64,000 nucleotides of DNA from Pirellulales bacterium (GCA_036267355.1 DATAWG010000079.1:1-64000); one strand, 5' to 3'. Shown: positions 19,601 through 27,853, numbered from the stretch's first letter. The notes: generated from the sequence alone by a model not told the origin. Translations and numbers: made by a program.

Positions 19601-20922
19601 AGCCAATGCGCGAGCCGCTCCGCGCTCGGGCCGCGGCATTTCAAAGGGAAATGGAAGCGTCGGAAGCGAAACATCTCGATCTGCTCGTGGACTTTGCCGC
19701 ACGAGCGTACCGCCGCCCTCTTTCCGGGCAAGAGCGAACCGAGCTTTTGAGTTTGTATCAATCGTTGCGGAAAAAGAAAAACGTCTCGCATGAAGACGCC
19801 ATGCGTGGCGTGCTTGCCCGGGTGCTGATCGCGCCGGCATTTCTGTTTCATCTGGAAACGGCTCCGCCCGGCAAGGAACCGAAGCCGGTCGACGATTGGA
19901 ATTTGGCCAGCCGCTTGAGTTATTTTCTGTGGTCGTCGATGCCCGACGAAACGCTGCGCCAAGTCGCCGCTTCGGGCCAATTACACGACCCCAGGATCCT
20001 CGCCGAACAAACCCTGCGGATGCTGAAATCACCGCAGGTGCGGTCCCTGGCGATCGAATTCGGCACGCAATGGATTCACGTTCGCGGATTCGACGACCTG
20101 AAAGAAAAGAACGAGCGGCTGTTTCCCATGTTCGACGCGTCGCTCCGCTCGGCCATTTACGAGGAATCGATCCTGTTTTTTCAAGACCTGTTTCAAAATG
20201 ATCGGCCGCTCGAGCGAATTCTCGATGCCGACTACACCTATCTCAACGAAACGCTGGCCAAGCACTACGGCATTCCTGGCGTGTCGGGCCAGCAGTGGCG
20301 GCTCGTTGATGGCGTGCAAAAATATGGCCGCGGCGGCATTCTCGGCCTGGCCAGCGTGCAAGCCGCGGAATCGGGTGCGTCGCGCACCAGTCCGACGCTA
20401 CGCGGCAATTGGGTTTCAGAAACCTTGCTTGGCGAAAAGCTCCCTCGGCCCCCGCCGAATGTTCCCAAGCTCCGCGAAGAAGAATCTGGCAGCGACGGGC
20501 TTTCGGTCCGCCAGCTCGTCGAGCAGCACGCCAGGGTTGCCGAGTGTGCGGTTTGCCACCGGCGAATCGATCCGCTCGGATTTGCGCTCGAGCATTACGA
20601 CGCAATCGGCCGATTCCGCGACAAGGATTCGGGCGGCGTGTCCATCGATTGCCACGCCAAGCTTAAAGACGGCAGTGAATTCGAAGGGATCGACGGTTTG
20701 CGGCATTATCTACTGACGAAGAAGCGGGATGTCGTCATGCGGTTGTTTTGCCGCCGGCTTCTCGGCTACGCTTTAGGACGCGAGACATCCCCCTCGGATG
20801 CTCCCGTGATCGACGCCATGATCGAAGCAATAAACAAGAATGATGGGCGAATTTCGGCCGCAATGTTGCAGATCGTCGCCAGCCCGCAGTTCCGCTTGAT
20901 CCGCGGCAGCGAGGAAGATTAG
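16690..20922 (+). CDS. Very large planctomycete cytochrome protein: PSCyt1-DUF1587-...-DUF1595-DUF1592-DUF1588-DUF1585
   Basis: A 1410-residue exported protein. Order: signal peptide (LVLLLLAAWRPAVRA); PSCyt1 haem-binding segment with CLACH (residues 72-76); DUF1587 (RRLSNAEYNCTVRDLTG, about 155-220); a 750-residue region of unclear content; DUF1595 (about 995-1060, FAARAYRRPLSGQERTEL); DUF1592 (about 1070-1190, ASRLSYFLWSSMPDETL); DUF1588 (about 1215-1320, with a second CxxCH, CAVCH, at 1286-1290); DUF1585 (about 1325-1400, RRLLGYALGRETSPSDAP). The family has no proven reaction; a periplasmic redox role next to DUF1552 partners is usual. The ATG at 16690 places the signal first; an earlier in-frame ATG at 16549 would overlap the previous gene. 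The central region is longer than in most relatives. Confidence 0.9.
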   Translation: MTKPLRCCAPLVLLLLAAWRPAVRAEAAAAVSPGAGQQAAVLAPLESLVGLPNAEVAPLFAKRVRPLLATYCLACHSVKEKKGELDLERFASIDVARTDLKPWQSVVEMLDAGEMPPKGRRQPTDAERKWLIDWTRRWLDLEARARAGDPGRVALRRLSNAEYNCTVRDLTGVDLQPAREFPADGAAGEGFTNAAEALSMSSALVDKYLAAAKSIADHAVMLPDGFRFSPSSHQHDWIDESLLALHQFYDQFIEADGRIPLRRYLAATLRYRIEFAAGTKSFAEVARQDHLSAKYLEILWHALADSRPSLVLDDIRKHWKSAGVGDAGAIAERIERWQKTAWTLSDKAACIYEPYQTPRRVVNDTQEFRIKLRPPPARNGNSPQEIMLYLSARTVAAAEPDGKSDSGVQPLVIWDKARFEADRQPPLALRDVAAVAEAMDGALGEMFGDTSEYLAAAAEWHDGGPADSVESIAKKNSLDAKRLQRWIDVAGVSRDAPGPLELLEVKMPGRTEPPSVSGWGSKTPDTLPILLSNSADRTVNVPGRIPGHKVVVHPSPDEYVAVAWRSPLEGRVRIEAIVADAHAGCGNGVAWWLDTQHATQRQKLVGGEFDDGKAATIQPLETQVRSDDIICLAVAAREHNHFCDTTLVDLTITELDGKHRTWNLSADIADNVLDGNPHADRQGNKNVWRFCKGRDNSPRAPQMQLAADSILAKWRDSLDRPNSRTERTRLAEQVRKLLTGPAPAADGKPDSLLFAALVSPASPLVDAGKLNSLLEKRKGASSASATAYGIDPSRWGTGRKGSKSIPESAFTTESPSVLKIRLPARLVANREFIVEAKLDPASAGNRLVQAQALAEPPAGAEGLAPAPILCSQQGNGRETGAQASDEFRRVFPAALCFGRIVPEDSDGITLCMYCREDEPLSRLMLEPSQQQRLEQLWLELKYVGRQAQKENESFPLFMGFASQVGLVPKFEPMREPLRARAAAFQREMEASEAKHLDLLVDFAARAYRRPLSGQERTELLSLYQSLRKKKNVSHEDAMRGVLARVLIAPAFLFHLETAPPGKEPKPVDDWNLASRLSYFLWSSMPDETLRQVAASGQLHDPRILAEQTLRMLKSPQVRSLAIEFGTQWIHVRGFDDLKEKNERLFPMFDASLRSAIYEESILFFQDLFQNDRPLERILDADYTYLNETLAKHYGIPGVSGQQWRLVDGVQKYGRGGILGLASVQAAESGASRTSPTLRGNWVSETLLGEKLPRPPPNVPKLREEESGSDGLSVRQLVEQHARVAECAVCHRRIDPLGFALEHYDAIGRFRDKDSGGVSIDCHAKLKDGSEFEGIDGLRHYLLTKKRDVVMRLFCRRLLGYALGRETSPSDAPVIDAMIEAINKNDGRISAAMLQIVASPQFRLIRGSEED

Positions 20923-21123
20923 GGTGAGGCTGAGGGGGCGAGGGCTTGCGTTGATGGCCAGTTGTGGCGCTGGCCACACTAGCCCGAAGCGTTAGCGAGG
21001 GAGCCCGAAGCGTTAGCAAGGGAGCCCGAAGCGCCGTTCGCAATAACACAACGACGGATCGAATCCATATCGCTGGATAATCAGACGCTACAGAGCCAAC
21101 AACCAAACCATAGCGAGCTCAAC
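20923..21123. repeat. Three tandem 'cccgaagcgttagc' repeat copies between genes
   Basis: A direct series reads cccgaagcgttagcgaggga, then the same with agcaaggga, then cccgaagcg (about 20983-21031). This is the family found in module 3 of the left array, near 25707, 25905, 31017 and 38870. It lies between two genes that should be co-expressed, and nothing here looks like a terminator. Confidence 0.75.
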
Positions 21124-22434
21124 ATGCCCAACAGCATCCATTATCCATTTTCGCGGCGGGCGTTGCTTCGCGGGCTCGGCGTTTCGATGGCGTTGCCGTG
21201 GCTCGAGTCGCTGCCGGTTTGGGGCGACGAAGCGGCGAAAAACAGTTCCTCGGAGCCCCCGGTACGGCTGGCGTGTATTTTTTCGGGCAATGGCTTTCAT
21301 AGCCGAGAGTGGTGGGCTCGCGGCGAAGGTCGGCAGATGGAATTGGGCAAGGTGCTCGAGCCGCTCCAACCTTATCGCGAAAAGCTCACGTTCCTCCGCG
21401 GGCTCTACAACGCCGAAGCCCTCATCGGCGGCATCCATAGCTGCCAAACCGGCAACTTGCTGACCGGCGCGCATTTGGCCAGCGGCGGCGAAGTTCGCTC
21501 GGGCACGAGCATGGACCAGATCGTCGCCCAGCGGCTCGTCGGGCAAACCAAGGTGCCCAGCCTCGTGCTCGGCTGCGAGCAATCGATCGCCGCGCTGCAC
21601 AAGAATTATTCGATGATCTACAGTTCGCACATCTCGTGGACCTCGCCCACCACGCCGACGCCGCTCGAACTGTATCCCGCCTTGGCGTTCGATCGCTTGT
21701 TTCGCGACGACGTCGGCCGGGCCGACAAGAGCGTGCTCGACTCGGTGCTCGAAGAAGCCACGGGCCTGCGTAGCAAGATCAGCACCTCCGACCAGCGCCG
21801 GCTCGACGAATATCTGTCGAGCGTTCGCGAGGTCGAGCAGCGCATCGATCAGGCCGGCAAGGAGCGGCGGTTGCAAGGCTGGCGGCCGACGTTGGCCAAG
21901 CCCGACATGAAGCGCCCTCCCGACGGAATTCCGCAAGACATCGACCAGCACATGCGCCTGATGGCCGATATTTTGGTGCTCGCCTTCCGCACCGACACGA
22001 CCCGAGTCGCAACGTTGAAGCTGAACAATGACCATTCGTCGCTGCGATTCCCGAATCTGAAAGTCGACTACATGATCCACCATTTACTGTCGCACACCGA
22101 TTCGGCCGACTGGCTGAAGGTGAACCGGTTCTTCGTCGAGCAGGTGGCGTATATTGCCGAGAAGATGGACCAGGTGAAGGAAGGCGATCGCACGCTGCTG
22201 GACAATTCGATGGTGCTGTACTGTTCGAGCATGATGACCGGCAACCACGACAATCAGCAACTGCCGGTGATAATGCTCGGCCGGGCGGGCGGGCAAATCA
22301 AAACCGGCCGCGTGTTGGATTATCTCGGCAAGCCGAACCGCAAGATGTGCAGCCTATATCTCTCGATGCTCGAAAAAGTCGGCGTGCGCCTCGACCAATT
22401 CGGAGACTCACGGGAACAGCTCGCGGATATCTAA
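21124..22434 (+). CDS. DUF1552 protein, TAT-exported partner of the cytochrome
   Basis: A 436-residue protein. The N terminus FSRRALLRGLGVSMALPWLE is a twin-arginine signal (RR, then a hydrophobic stretch). The body is a DUF1552 domain, with NGFHSREWWARG, LRGLYNAEA and the closing MLEKVGVRLDQFGDSREQL. DUF1552 genes almost always follow the DUF1587/1592/1588/1585 cytochrome protein, as here (201 bases downstream). The fold is related to alkaline-phosphatase/DUF1501-type proteins, but no activity has been shown; the function is therefore by context only. A folded, probably metal-containing protein is implied by TAT export. Confidence 0.9.
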   Translation: MPNSIHYPFSRRALLRGLGVSMALPWLESLPVWGDEAAKNSSSEPPVRLACIFSGNGFHSREWWARGEGRQMELGKVLEPLQPYREKLTFLRGLYNAEALIGGIHSCQTGNLLTGAHLASGGEVRSGTSMDQIVAQRLVGQTKVPSLVLGCEQSIAALHKNYSMIYSSHISWTSPTTPTPLELYPALAFDRLFRDDVGRADKSVLDSVLEEATGLRSKISTSDQRRLDEYLSSVREVEQRIDQAGKERRLQGWRPTLAKPDMKRPPDGIPQDIDQHMRLMADILVLAFRTDTTRVATLKLNNDHSSLRFPNLKVDYMIHHLLSHTDSADWLKVNRFFVEQVAYIAEKMDQVKEGDRTLLDNSMVLYCSSMMTGNHDNQQLPVIMLGRAGGQIKTGRVLDYLGKPNRKMCSLYLSMLEKVGVRLDQFGDSREQLADI

Positions 22435-22737
22435 GGCTCGTAAGAAAACGAACGTTCGAAATCCTTGCAACGCGGCGAGACGGCTCAATTGTAGCAGGCA
22501 CACTCCGTGTGCCGTCGGCGCTTCGCGGTGCGTTGCCCACAGTGCGTGGCAGACGGCACACGGAGTGTGCCTGCTACGTTGGTTGCGGCCAAAGGCCGCG
22601 TTCGTGTGCCGCTAGCTCTGCCAGTGTGAACTGCGAGTTGACATACTCCCCCCGCGAAGATACTGGCACAGCCAGTGGGCCACTCGCGGAGCTCCAAAAC
22701 TTCTCCGCATCTGGCAGCGAAGTCCAACCGTAAGAAA
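22435..22737. other. Convergent intergenic region with hairpin repeat
   Basis: About 300 bases between the convergent DUF1552 and mutY genes. The only structure is the 26-bp inverted repeat at 22491-22577. No gene is supported. Confidence 0.6.
22491..22577. repeat. Long perfect hairpin repeat, copy 1 of 3
   Basis: The left arm (22491-22516, begins gtagcaggcacactccgtgt) and right arm (22552-22577) are perfect 26-bp inverted repeats around a 35-base loop. Two further copies are at 50785-50871 and 50990-51076. Copies lie between convergent genes and do not carry an open frame or T tract. Confidence 0.9.
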
Positions 22738-23880
22738 CTAAGCCAGTAGCCGAGCCAGTTTGCGGCCGGTGGTATTGAGCGGGTACTCGGGAAGTTCGCT
22801 GAGCGTTATCCAGCGCATTTCCGGGGCCGGCTTCTTCCGCATGCCGGGGCCGGCGGCGCGGGCTTCGTAGCATTCCAGCGTGATGCGGAAGCGGGTCACG
22901 CCGTGGCGGAGTGTCGTTCGTAGCTGGAAATTGTCGGCGGCTACGCCAGTGGCGGCGCGGATTTTGGCCGTCAACTCGGCCGGCGTCGGCGAAGCGTCCG
23001 GCGAATCGCATACGACGCGCGGGAAATCCCATAGGCCGGCCCAGCGTTCGTGCGCGCCGCGGCGGATCAATAGAATCTTGCCGCGGCGGCGGATTACCAC
23101 GGCCGCTTCGCGGACCGCCTCGATCTGCGGCTTGGGGCGCGGGGCGGGAATTTTGCTTTGCAAGCTGTCGCGGAATGTCGGGCACAGCCGGACCAACGGA
23201 CAATGCGGGCAATCGGGATCGCGCGGCCGGCAGACTTGGCTTCCAAGCTCCATCTGCGCTTGATTGAACGTGCCGGCGCCGCGGGCGGGCAAAAGCGTTT
23301 GCGCGGCGTGCCAGAGCAATTGCTGGCCGGCGGTCGAATGCGTGCTGCCGCGATAAGCCAACAGGCGGCTCAGCAGGCGGATCGTGTTGGCTTCCAAGAT
23401 CGGATGCGGAAGGTCGAATGCGATCGACAGGATCGCGCCGGCGGTGTAACGGCCAATGCCAGGCAATTGCCGCACGTGTTGCGGATCCGAGGGAAACCGG
23501 CCGCCGTGTTCGGCAACGACGATCTTGGCCGCTCGATGAAGTTGCCGAGCCCGGCGGTAGTAGCCGAGTCCTTCCCAGAGCCGCAGCACGGAGTCTTCCT
23601 CGGCGGCTGCCAAAGCATCAATCGTCGGCAGCGCGGCCATGAAACGCTCGAAGTAGCCCCGCACCGTGGCCACTTGCGTCTGCTGCAGCATGATCTCGCT
23701 GACCCAGACGCGATACGGATCGCCGTTCTTGCGCCACGGCAAATCACGCGCATTGCGGCGATACCACGCCGAGAGCCGCCGCCTCAGATCGCGCCGCCAC
23801 GGTCCATCCGGCCACGGCATTTCGCCGCGGCGAGGATCTTTTCGACGGGAGCGCAAAAGGCAATCGTTCACTGCATCCAT
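22738..23880 (-). CDS. mutY: A/G-specific adenine DNA glycosylase MutY
   Basis: Removes adenine mispaired with 8-oxoguanine in base-excision repair. The 380-residue protein has the HhH-GPD core with EIMLQQTQV (catalytic Glu62), the helix-hairpin-helix LPGIGRYTAGAI (139-150), a 4Fe-4S cluster from Cys217, Cys224, Cys227 and Cys233, and a C-terminal NUDIX-like 8-oxoG recognition domain (from about 250). Oddity: the residue at the usual catalytic Asp of the DGNVxR motif is Glu163 (ILEANTIRLLSRL). The start codon overlaps the end of serA by 13 bases, so translation is probably coupled to serA. Confidence 0.93.
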   Translation of the reverse strand: MDAVNDCLLRSRRKDPRRGEMPWPDGPWRRDLRRRLSAWYRRNARDLPWRKNGDPYRVWVSEIMLQQTQVATVRGYFERFMAALPTIDALAAAEEDSVLRLWEGLGYYRRARQLHRAAKIVVAEHGGRFPSDPQHVRQLPGIGRYTAGAILSIAFDLPHPILEANTIRLLSRLLAYRGSTHSTAGQQLLWHAAQTLLPARGAGTFNQAQMELGSQVCRPRDPDCPHCPLVRLCPTFRDSLQSKIPAPRPKPQIEAVREAAVVIRRRGKILLIRRGAHERWAGLWDFPRVVCDSPDASPTPAELTAKIRAATGVAADNFQLRTTLRHGVTRFRITLECYEARAAGPGMRKKPAPEMRWITLSELPEYPLNTTGRKLARLLA

Positions 23881-25493
23881 GCCGGAAGTTGACCGGCGGC
23901 GGGAAGGCGGATCACCGTGGCGCTACGGATGTCGGGCGAGCCGGTGACTTCGGCGAGCGCGGCGGCCGACGGCTCCTGGTCGAGATTCAACACGCCGACG
24001 GCCTCTCCGCCCGGGCCGGCTCGGCCGACGGCCATTTGGGCGATGTTGATCTGCTGCCGGCCGAAAATCGTGCCCACGCGACCGATGATGCCCGGCACAT
24101 CGCGATGCGTAAAGATCAGCAGGACGCCGTCCAAAAATGCTTCGAGCCGATGGTGATCCAATTCCACGAGCCGCGGCATATCTTGGCCCAGGATCGTGCC
24201 GGCCGCGCGGTGATTGCCCGACGCGGTGATCAATTCGACGGTAATTAGCGAGCTAAAAGCGCCGAGATCGGCCCGTGATTGCTCGACCACCTCGATGCCC
24301 CGTTCGCGGAGCAGCAATTCGGCGTTGACGAGATTGACCTCTTCCTCGAGCGCATTTTCGAGCAAGCCGACCGCGAACGCGGCCGTCAGCAGTTTCGTGT
24401 TTTTGCCGGCCACTTCGCCCCGATAGTGCAACACGCAGCGCTTCGGCGCCGAACGGTCCCATTGGGAAAGCAGCAAGCCGAGCCGATGGGCGACGTTCAA
24501 ATATCCGCGCAGGCTTTCGAGCGTTTGCCGATCGAGCGGGTTCATGTTCACCGCGTGGCGCACGGCGCCGGTGGTGAGGAAATCGACCAGCAAGCCAACC
24601 CCTTCAACGGCCACTTGGGTTTGTGCTTCTTCCGTGCTCGCCCCGAGGTGCGGAGTGCAGACCACGCCGGGCAAGCCGAACAGCGGGTTATCGGTGCAAG
24701 GCTCGGCGGCATAAACATCGAGCGCCACGCCCGCGATCCGTTTTGCCTTCAACGCCTCGGCAAGCGCCGCTTCATCGTAGATTCCGCCGCGGGCACAATT
24801 CACGAGCCGCGCGGTCGGCCGCAAAAGTTCGATTTCGGCGTGGCTGATGAGATTGCGAGTTTCCTCGGTGAGCGGAGTGTGGACCGTCAGATAATCGATC
24901 TCCGGAAGCATGGCCTGCACGCCGTCGGCCGGCTCGACGCCCAATTCTTGCGTGCGGTCTCGCGAGAGAAACGGATCGAAGCCGAGCACGCGCATCTCGA
25001 AGGCCTGCGCCCGTTTGGCGACGGCTTGCCCGATCCGGCCCAGGCCGACGACGCCGAGCGTTTTGCCGGCCAATTGGGCCCCCATGAATTTGTTGCGGTC
25101 CCAGCGGTGCTCGAGCAGGCTTTGGTATGCCGGGGCGATATTTCGCGACATGGCCAGCATCATCGCCAGCGTGTGTTCGGCGGTGCTGACGGTGTTGCCT
25201 GCGGGCGTGTTCATCACGACGATACCGAGCCGCGTGGCCGCTTCGCGATCGATATTGTCGGTGCCCACGCCGGCGCGAACGATCGCTTTGAGCCGATGAT
25301 TGCCGGCCAAAGCGTCGGCGGTGATTTTCACGCCGCTACGGCAGATCGCCCCTTCGAACTGCGCGAGCGCTTCGCGTAGCGCGTCGCCTTTCAGCCCAGT
25401 GCGCACTTCATAATCGATCCCCTTGGGCTTGGCGGCGTCGAGCAGAGCCAAACCGTCGGGACTAAGCGTATCCAAGACAATGATGCGTGGCAT
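23868..25493 (-). CDS. serA: D-3-phosphoglycerate dehydrogenase, long form with ASB and ACT domains
   Basis: Catalyses the NAD-dependent oxidation of 3-phosphoglycerate to 3-phosphohydroxypyruvate, the first step of serine synthesis, in the cytoplasm. The 541-residue protein has the Rossmann motif TLGVVGLGRIGQ (145-156), catalytic Arg235 (NCARGG), Glu264 and His282 (TPHLGAST). The long form adds an intervening ASB-type domain (about 320-460) and a C-terminal ACT domain (about 465-541, LLIFTHRDVPGIIGRVGTIF), which usually gives serine feedback. The 3' end overlaps mutY by 13 bases. Confidence 0.95.
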   Translation of the reverse strand: MPRIIVLDTLSPDGLALLDAAKPKGIDYEVRTGLKGDALREALAQFEGAICRSGVKITADALAGNHRLKAIVRAGVGTDNIDREAATRLGIVVMNTPAGNTVSTAEHTLAMMLAMSRNIAPAYQSLLEHRWDRNKFMGAQLAGKTLGVVGLGRIGQAVAKRAQAFEMRVLGFDPFLSRDRTQELGVEPADGVQAMLPEIDYLTVHTPLTEETRNLISHAEIELLRPTARLVNCARGGIYDEAALAEALKAKRIAGVALDVYAAEPCTDNPLFGLPGVVCTPHLGASTEEAQTQVAVEGVGLLVDFLTTGAVRHAVNMNPLDRQTLESLRGYLNVAHRLGLLLSQWDRSAPKRCVLHYRGEVAGKNTKLLTAAFAVGLLENALEEEVNLVNAELLLRERGIEVVEQSRADLGAFSSLITVELITASGNHRAAGTILGQDMPRLVELDHHRLEAFLDGVLLIFTHRDVPGIIGRVGTIFGRQQINIAQMAVGRAGPGGEAVGVLNLDQEPSAAALAEVTGSPDIRSATVIRLPAAGQLPAWMQ

Positions 25494-26593
25494 GATGGAT
25501 GGCGAGATGCAGGTTGTTGGAACCGAATGGTGAAATGGCGATCGTTGAAAATCGGCGAGCGGCCGCCCCCAGTCGCAATCGGCAATCCAGCAGAATAGAA
25601 CTCGACCGGCAAGCGGTCAAGGCACCGGCCGGGGCTCGTGAACTGAGGATTTCGATCGAAGTTGTCCGCGGAGCTTAGCAGGCCAGACTTAATCTCATAA
25701 CAGTAGCCCGAAGCGTTAGCGACGGTGGACTCCGTTGGGGAGTTCGCCCTCGCTAACACCGTAATCCACGGTGCATGCGGCTGTGCCGCCACGTAGCGAG
25801 ACCAAGCCGCCATGGCGGATTTTACCGCCGAGTGAAATCGTTCCGGTGACTTGCTGTGCCTCCACGTACCGAGATCAAGCCGCCATCGCGGGGCTTCCTC
25901 GCTGACGCTTCGGGCTAGTGTGCTGGTTGGTGAGTTTCGGAGACAAAACCTCGTATATTCGGCTCATAGGTCCGCAATCGCACCCTTTCCGAGACGCCTC
26001 CGCGCGGGGGTCGCGGTCTGCGTAGGCCTCCGCTCCGCGGCGGCGCAAGTTTCGTGGCGCAAAAAAACGACCGACGGCCCTCTCCGTTTCCGAAGAGGGC
26101 CGTCGGCTTGCGCTTCCGCGCCTCGCGCTGCCGCCGACCAGATTGCTGCGGCCGAATTGCTGAGCGGACCGGATGCCGTTCAGGGATGCCTTCGGCCACG
26201 ACGACTTCGATCAGGGTGCCGATCCAAAGTGCCGATCATGGTGTCGATCCAGGATGTTGCCGATCCGGCTGCGATCTCTCATGTTGCAAATCTCGATGCT
26301 TTCGATCTCGCGACGACGGCGAGTGGCGGAGCGTCTATCCGGCTTGCCGGCCGTGAAGTGCAGGTCCTTACAACAAGGAGATGGCGAAACGACGGCCGCG
26401 CCCGACAGGAATTTTGAAAAGTCCTGAAAGATTTCTTGCCCAGCCGGTGATGTGAGAGGTTGGCGCGAAGGCGTAGGTCGGGCTTTCCGGCAGCCCCACT
26501 GACCTTGCGAGACGGCCACCGACCGCCTTTACCACACCCTTGCTCACGCTGCGGGCTCGGGAGCCGAAATCCCCTTGCTCGCGCCGCGGGCTG
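25494..26593. other. Long intergenic region with repeats and an orphan terminator
   Basis: About 1.1 kb. Family members of 'cccgaagcgttagc' lie at about 25707-25726 and, inverted, near 25896-25918. A strong leftward terminator sits at 26061-26106. Two tandem 'cttgctcgcgctgcggg'-type repeats are at 26537-26592. An open frame at 25851-26417 (+) runs through repeats and the hairpin and is not supported as a gene. Confidence 0.6.
26061..26106 (-). terminator. Strong intrinsic terminator with no obvious gene upstream
   Basis: Arms ccgacggccctct (26071-26083) and agagggccgtcgg (26094-26106) form a perfect 13-bp stem with a 10-base loop. On the minus strand it is followed by tcg and then seven T residues (A run 26061-26067). 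The nearest minus-strand gene ends at 26594, almost 500 bases away. Confidence 0.8.
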
Positions 26594-27853
26594 TTAGAAT
26601 CGCCGATCGAATTGGGCGGTCGCTTCCGAATCGAATTCTCGGTCGCGCTCCGAGCCCGTCAGTGGCACGACCCCGGCCAGGGTCAGCATCGAGCATGGGC
26701 CCATTTGAAAGTGCAAGCCCGCGGTCAGGTTCAGGCAATCGGTGCCGGCATAGAGAGGTTGAATCGCACCGTCGACGCCACGATAATTTTGCAGGTTCGT
26801 GGTGTAGTGCAGTTCGACCACGGGGGCAATGCCCGTCAGATATCGTCCGCACGCCGGTTCATCCCGGAACAGCCAATAACCGGTCGAGAGATCGAGATAC
26901 AGCAGGCTCGGATCGCGGAAGCGGCCGAGGTACGGATCCGTGGTCGGGAAATGTTCATAGACCGGGTCGCCGTTGGTATCGAAATCAGCCTGCACGAAGC
27001 CGATTGCGAAGAAATCGCAGTTCGGTGCGAAGGCAAATCCCACGAACGGCGCTACGTGGACTGAATCGTTCCGCACGGTTATCGAATCCGGATCGTTGAC
27101 GAATCGCGCATTCGGCGCCGTCGGCAGGTCGACCATGGAGCCGGCGGCCACAGCCAGCCCTTCGCTTTGGTAGATCAGGCATTTTAGTGTGAGCGCCATA
27201 TTGCCGAACACCGTGCCTTCGCTCGCGCCCGCTGGGCCGCCGAGGAATTGCGTATCATTAAGACCCGTGTCGATCGGCGTCTCGACTTCGATGGAGCACC
27301 AGCCGTCGAAAAAGGTCTTTTCCACGCCGAACGTAAACCGGTTCAGGCCAATGAACGCCCCGCTGCCGGTTTGCACCGCGCGGTCGAAATAGTTGTAGTC
27401 GAAGAAGACACGGTCGGTGGGAACGGGACTGGTGTCATCGCCGATTTTGGCATAACCGTCGCCCCCCGCGAGCGGAATCGAAGCAGGATAGCGACCCAAG
27501 AGGCCGATCGCGTAACGGCCCGTCGAGGGTGAATCGCCGATCATGTCGGGCACGCTGGCAAGGCTATAGGCCAGCAGCGAACCGTTGTCGGGCGGCGGCG
27601 CGTTTTGCGGCGCCGGCATCGAAGCCGGAGTGTTTTGCCCCGGATTCGAAGGAGTCGCCGTGGGCGACGGCGGAACGTTGCTGCCCGGCGTGGGCGCGAG
27701 GCTTGGAGCGGTCGGAGCACGATCGTCGATTGCGGGCGGCAATGGCGCCGCGGGCGGAGCAGCTTGGGCCAGGGCGGTGCGGGCAGATGCTAGCAACACC
27801 GCGCCTACCAAAAGCAAATACAGTGTCGAGCGCGATCCATCGCGGCTCAGCAT
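26594..27853 (-). CDS. Outer-membrane beta-barrel protein with proline-rich N-terminal region
   Basis: A 419-residue exported protein. Signal peptide LYLLLVGAVLLASARTALAQ, then a Pro/Ala-rich linker (about 30-95), then alternating amphipathic strands typical of an outer-membrane barrel (RVFFDYNYFDRAV, FTFGVEKTFFDGWCSIEVE, LLYLDLSTGYWLF). The chain ends in ...AQFDRRF, with the terminal Phe expected for BAM-assembled barrels. The ATG at 27853 is chosen because GGGGAG on the minus strand lies 6-7 bases upstream and the signal peptide becomes N-terminal. A porin or small-molecule transporter is likely, substrate unknown. Confidence 0.78.
   Translation of the reverse strand: MLSRDGSRSTLYLLLVGAVLLASARTALAQAAPPAAPLPPAIDDRAPTAPSLAPTPGSNVPPSPTATPSNPGQNTPASMPAPQNAPPPDNGSLLAYSLASVPDMIGDSPSTGRYAIGLLGRYPASIPLAGGDGYAKIGDDTSPVPTDRVFFDYNYFDRAVQTGSGAFIGLNRFTFGVEKTFFDGWCSIEVETPIDTGLNDTQFLGGPAGASEGTVFGNMALTLKCLIYQSEGLAVAAGSMVDLPTAPNARFVNDPDSITVRNDSVHVAPFVGFAFAPNCDFFAIGFVQADFDTNGDPVYEHFPTTDPYLGRFRDPSLLYLDLSTGYWLFRDEPACGRYLTGIAPVVELHYTTNLQNYRGVDGAIQPLYAGTDCLNLTAGLHFQMGPCSMLTLAGVVPLTGSERDREFDSEATAQFDRRF

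Noticed and set aside
13619-26106. Shared regulatory motif at the two leftward hairpins (13623 and 26071)
   Set aside because: Both are intrinsic terminators by structure, but their stem sequences differ and there is no common regulator site.
25851-26417. 188-codon plus-strand open frame
   Set aside because: It begins inside a dispersed repeat and runs through the terminator hairpin at 26071-26106; no domain or ribosome site.
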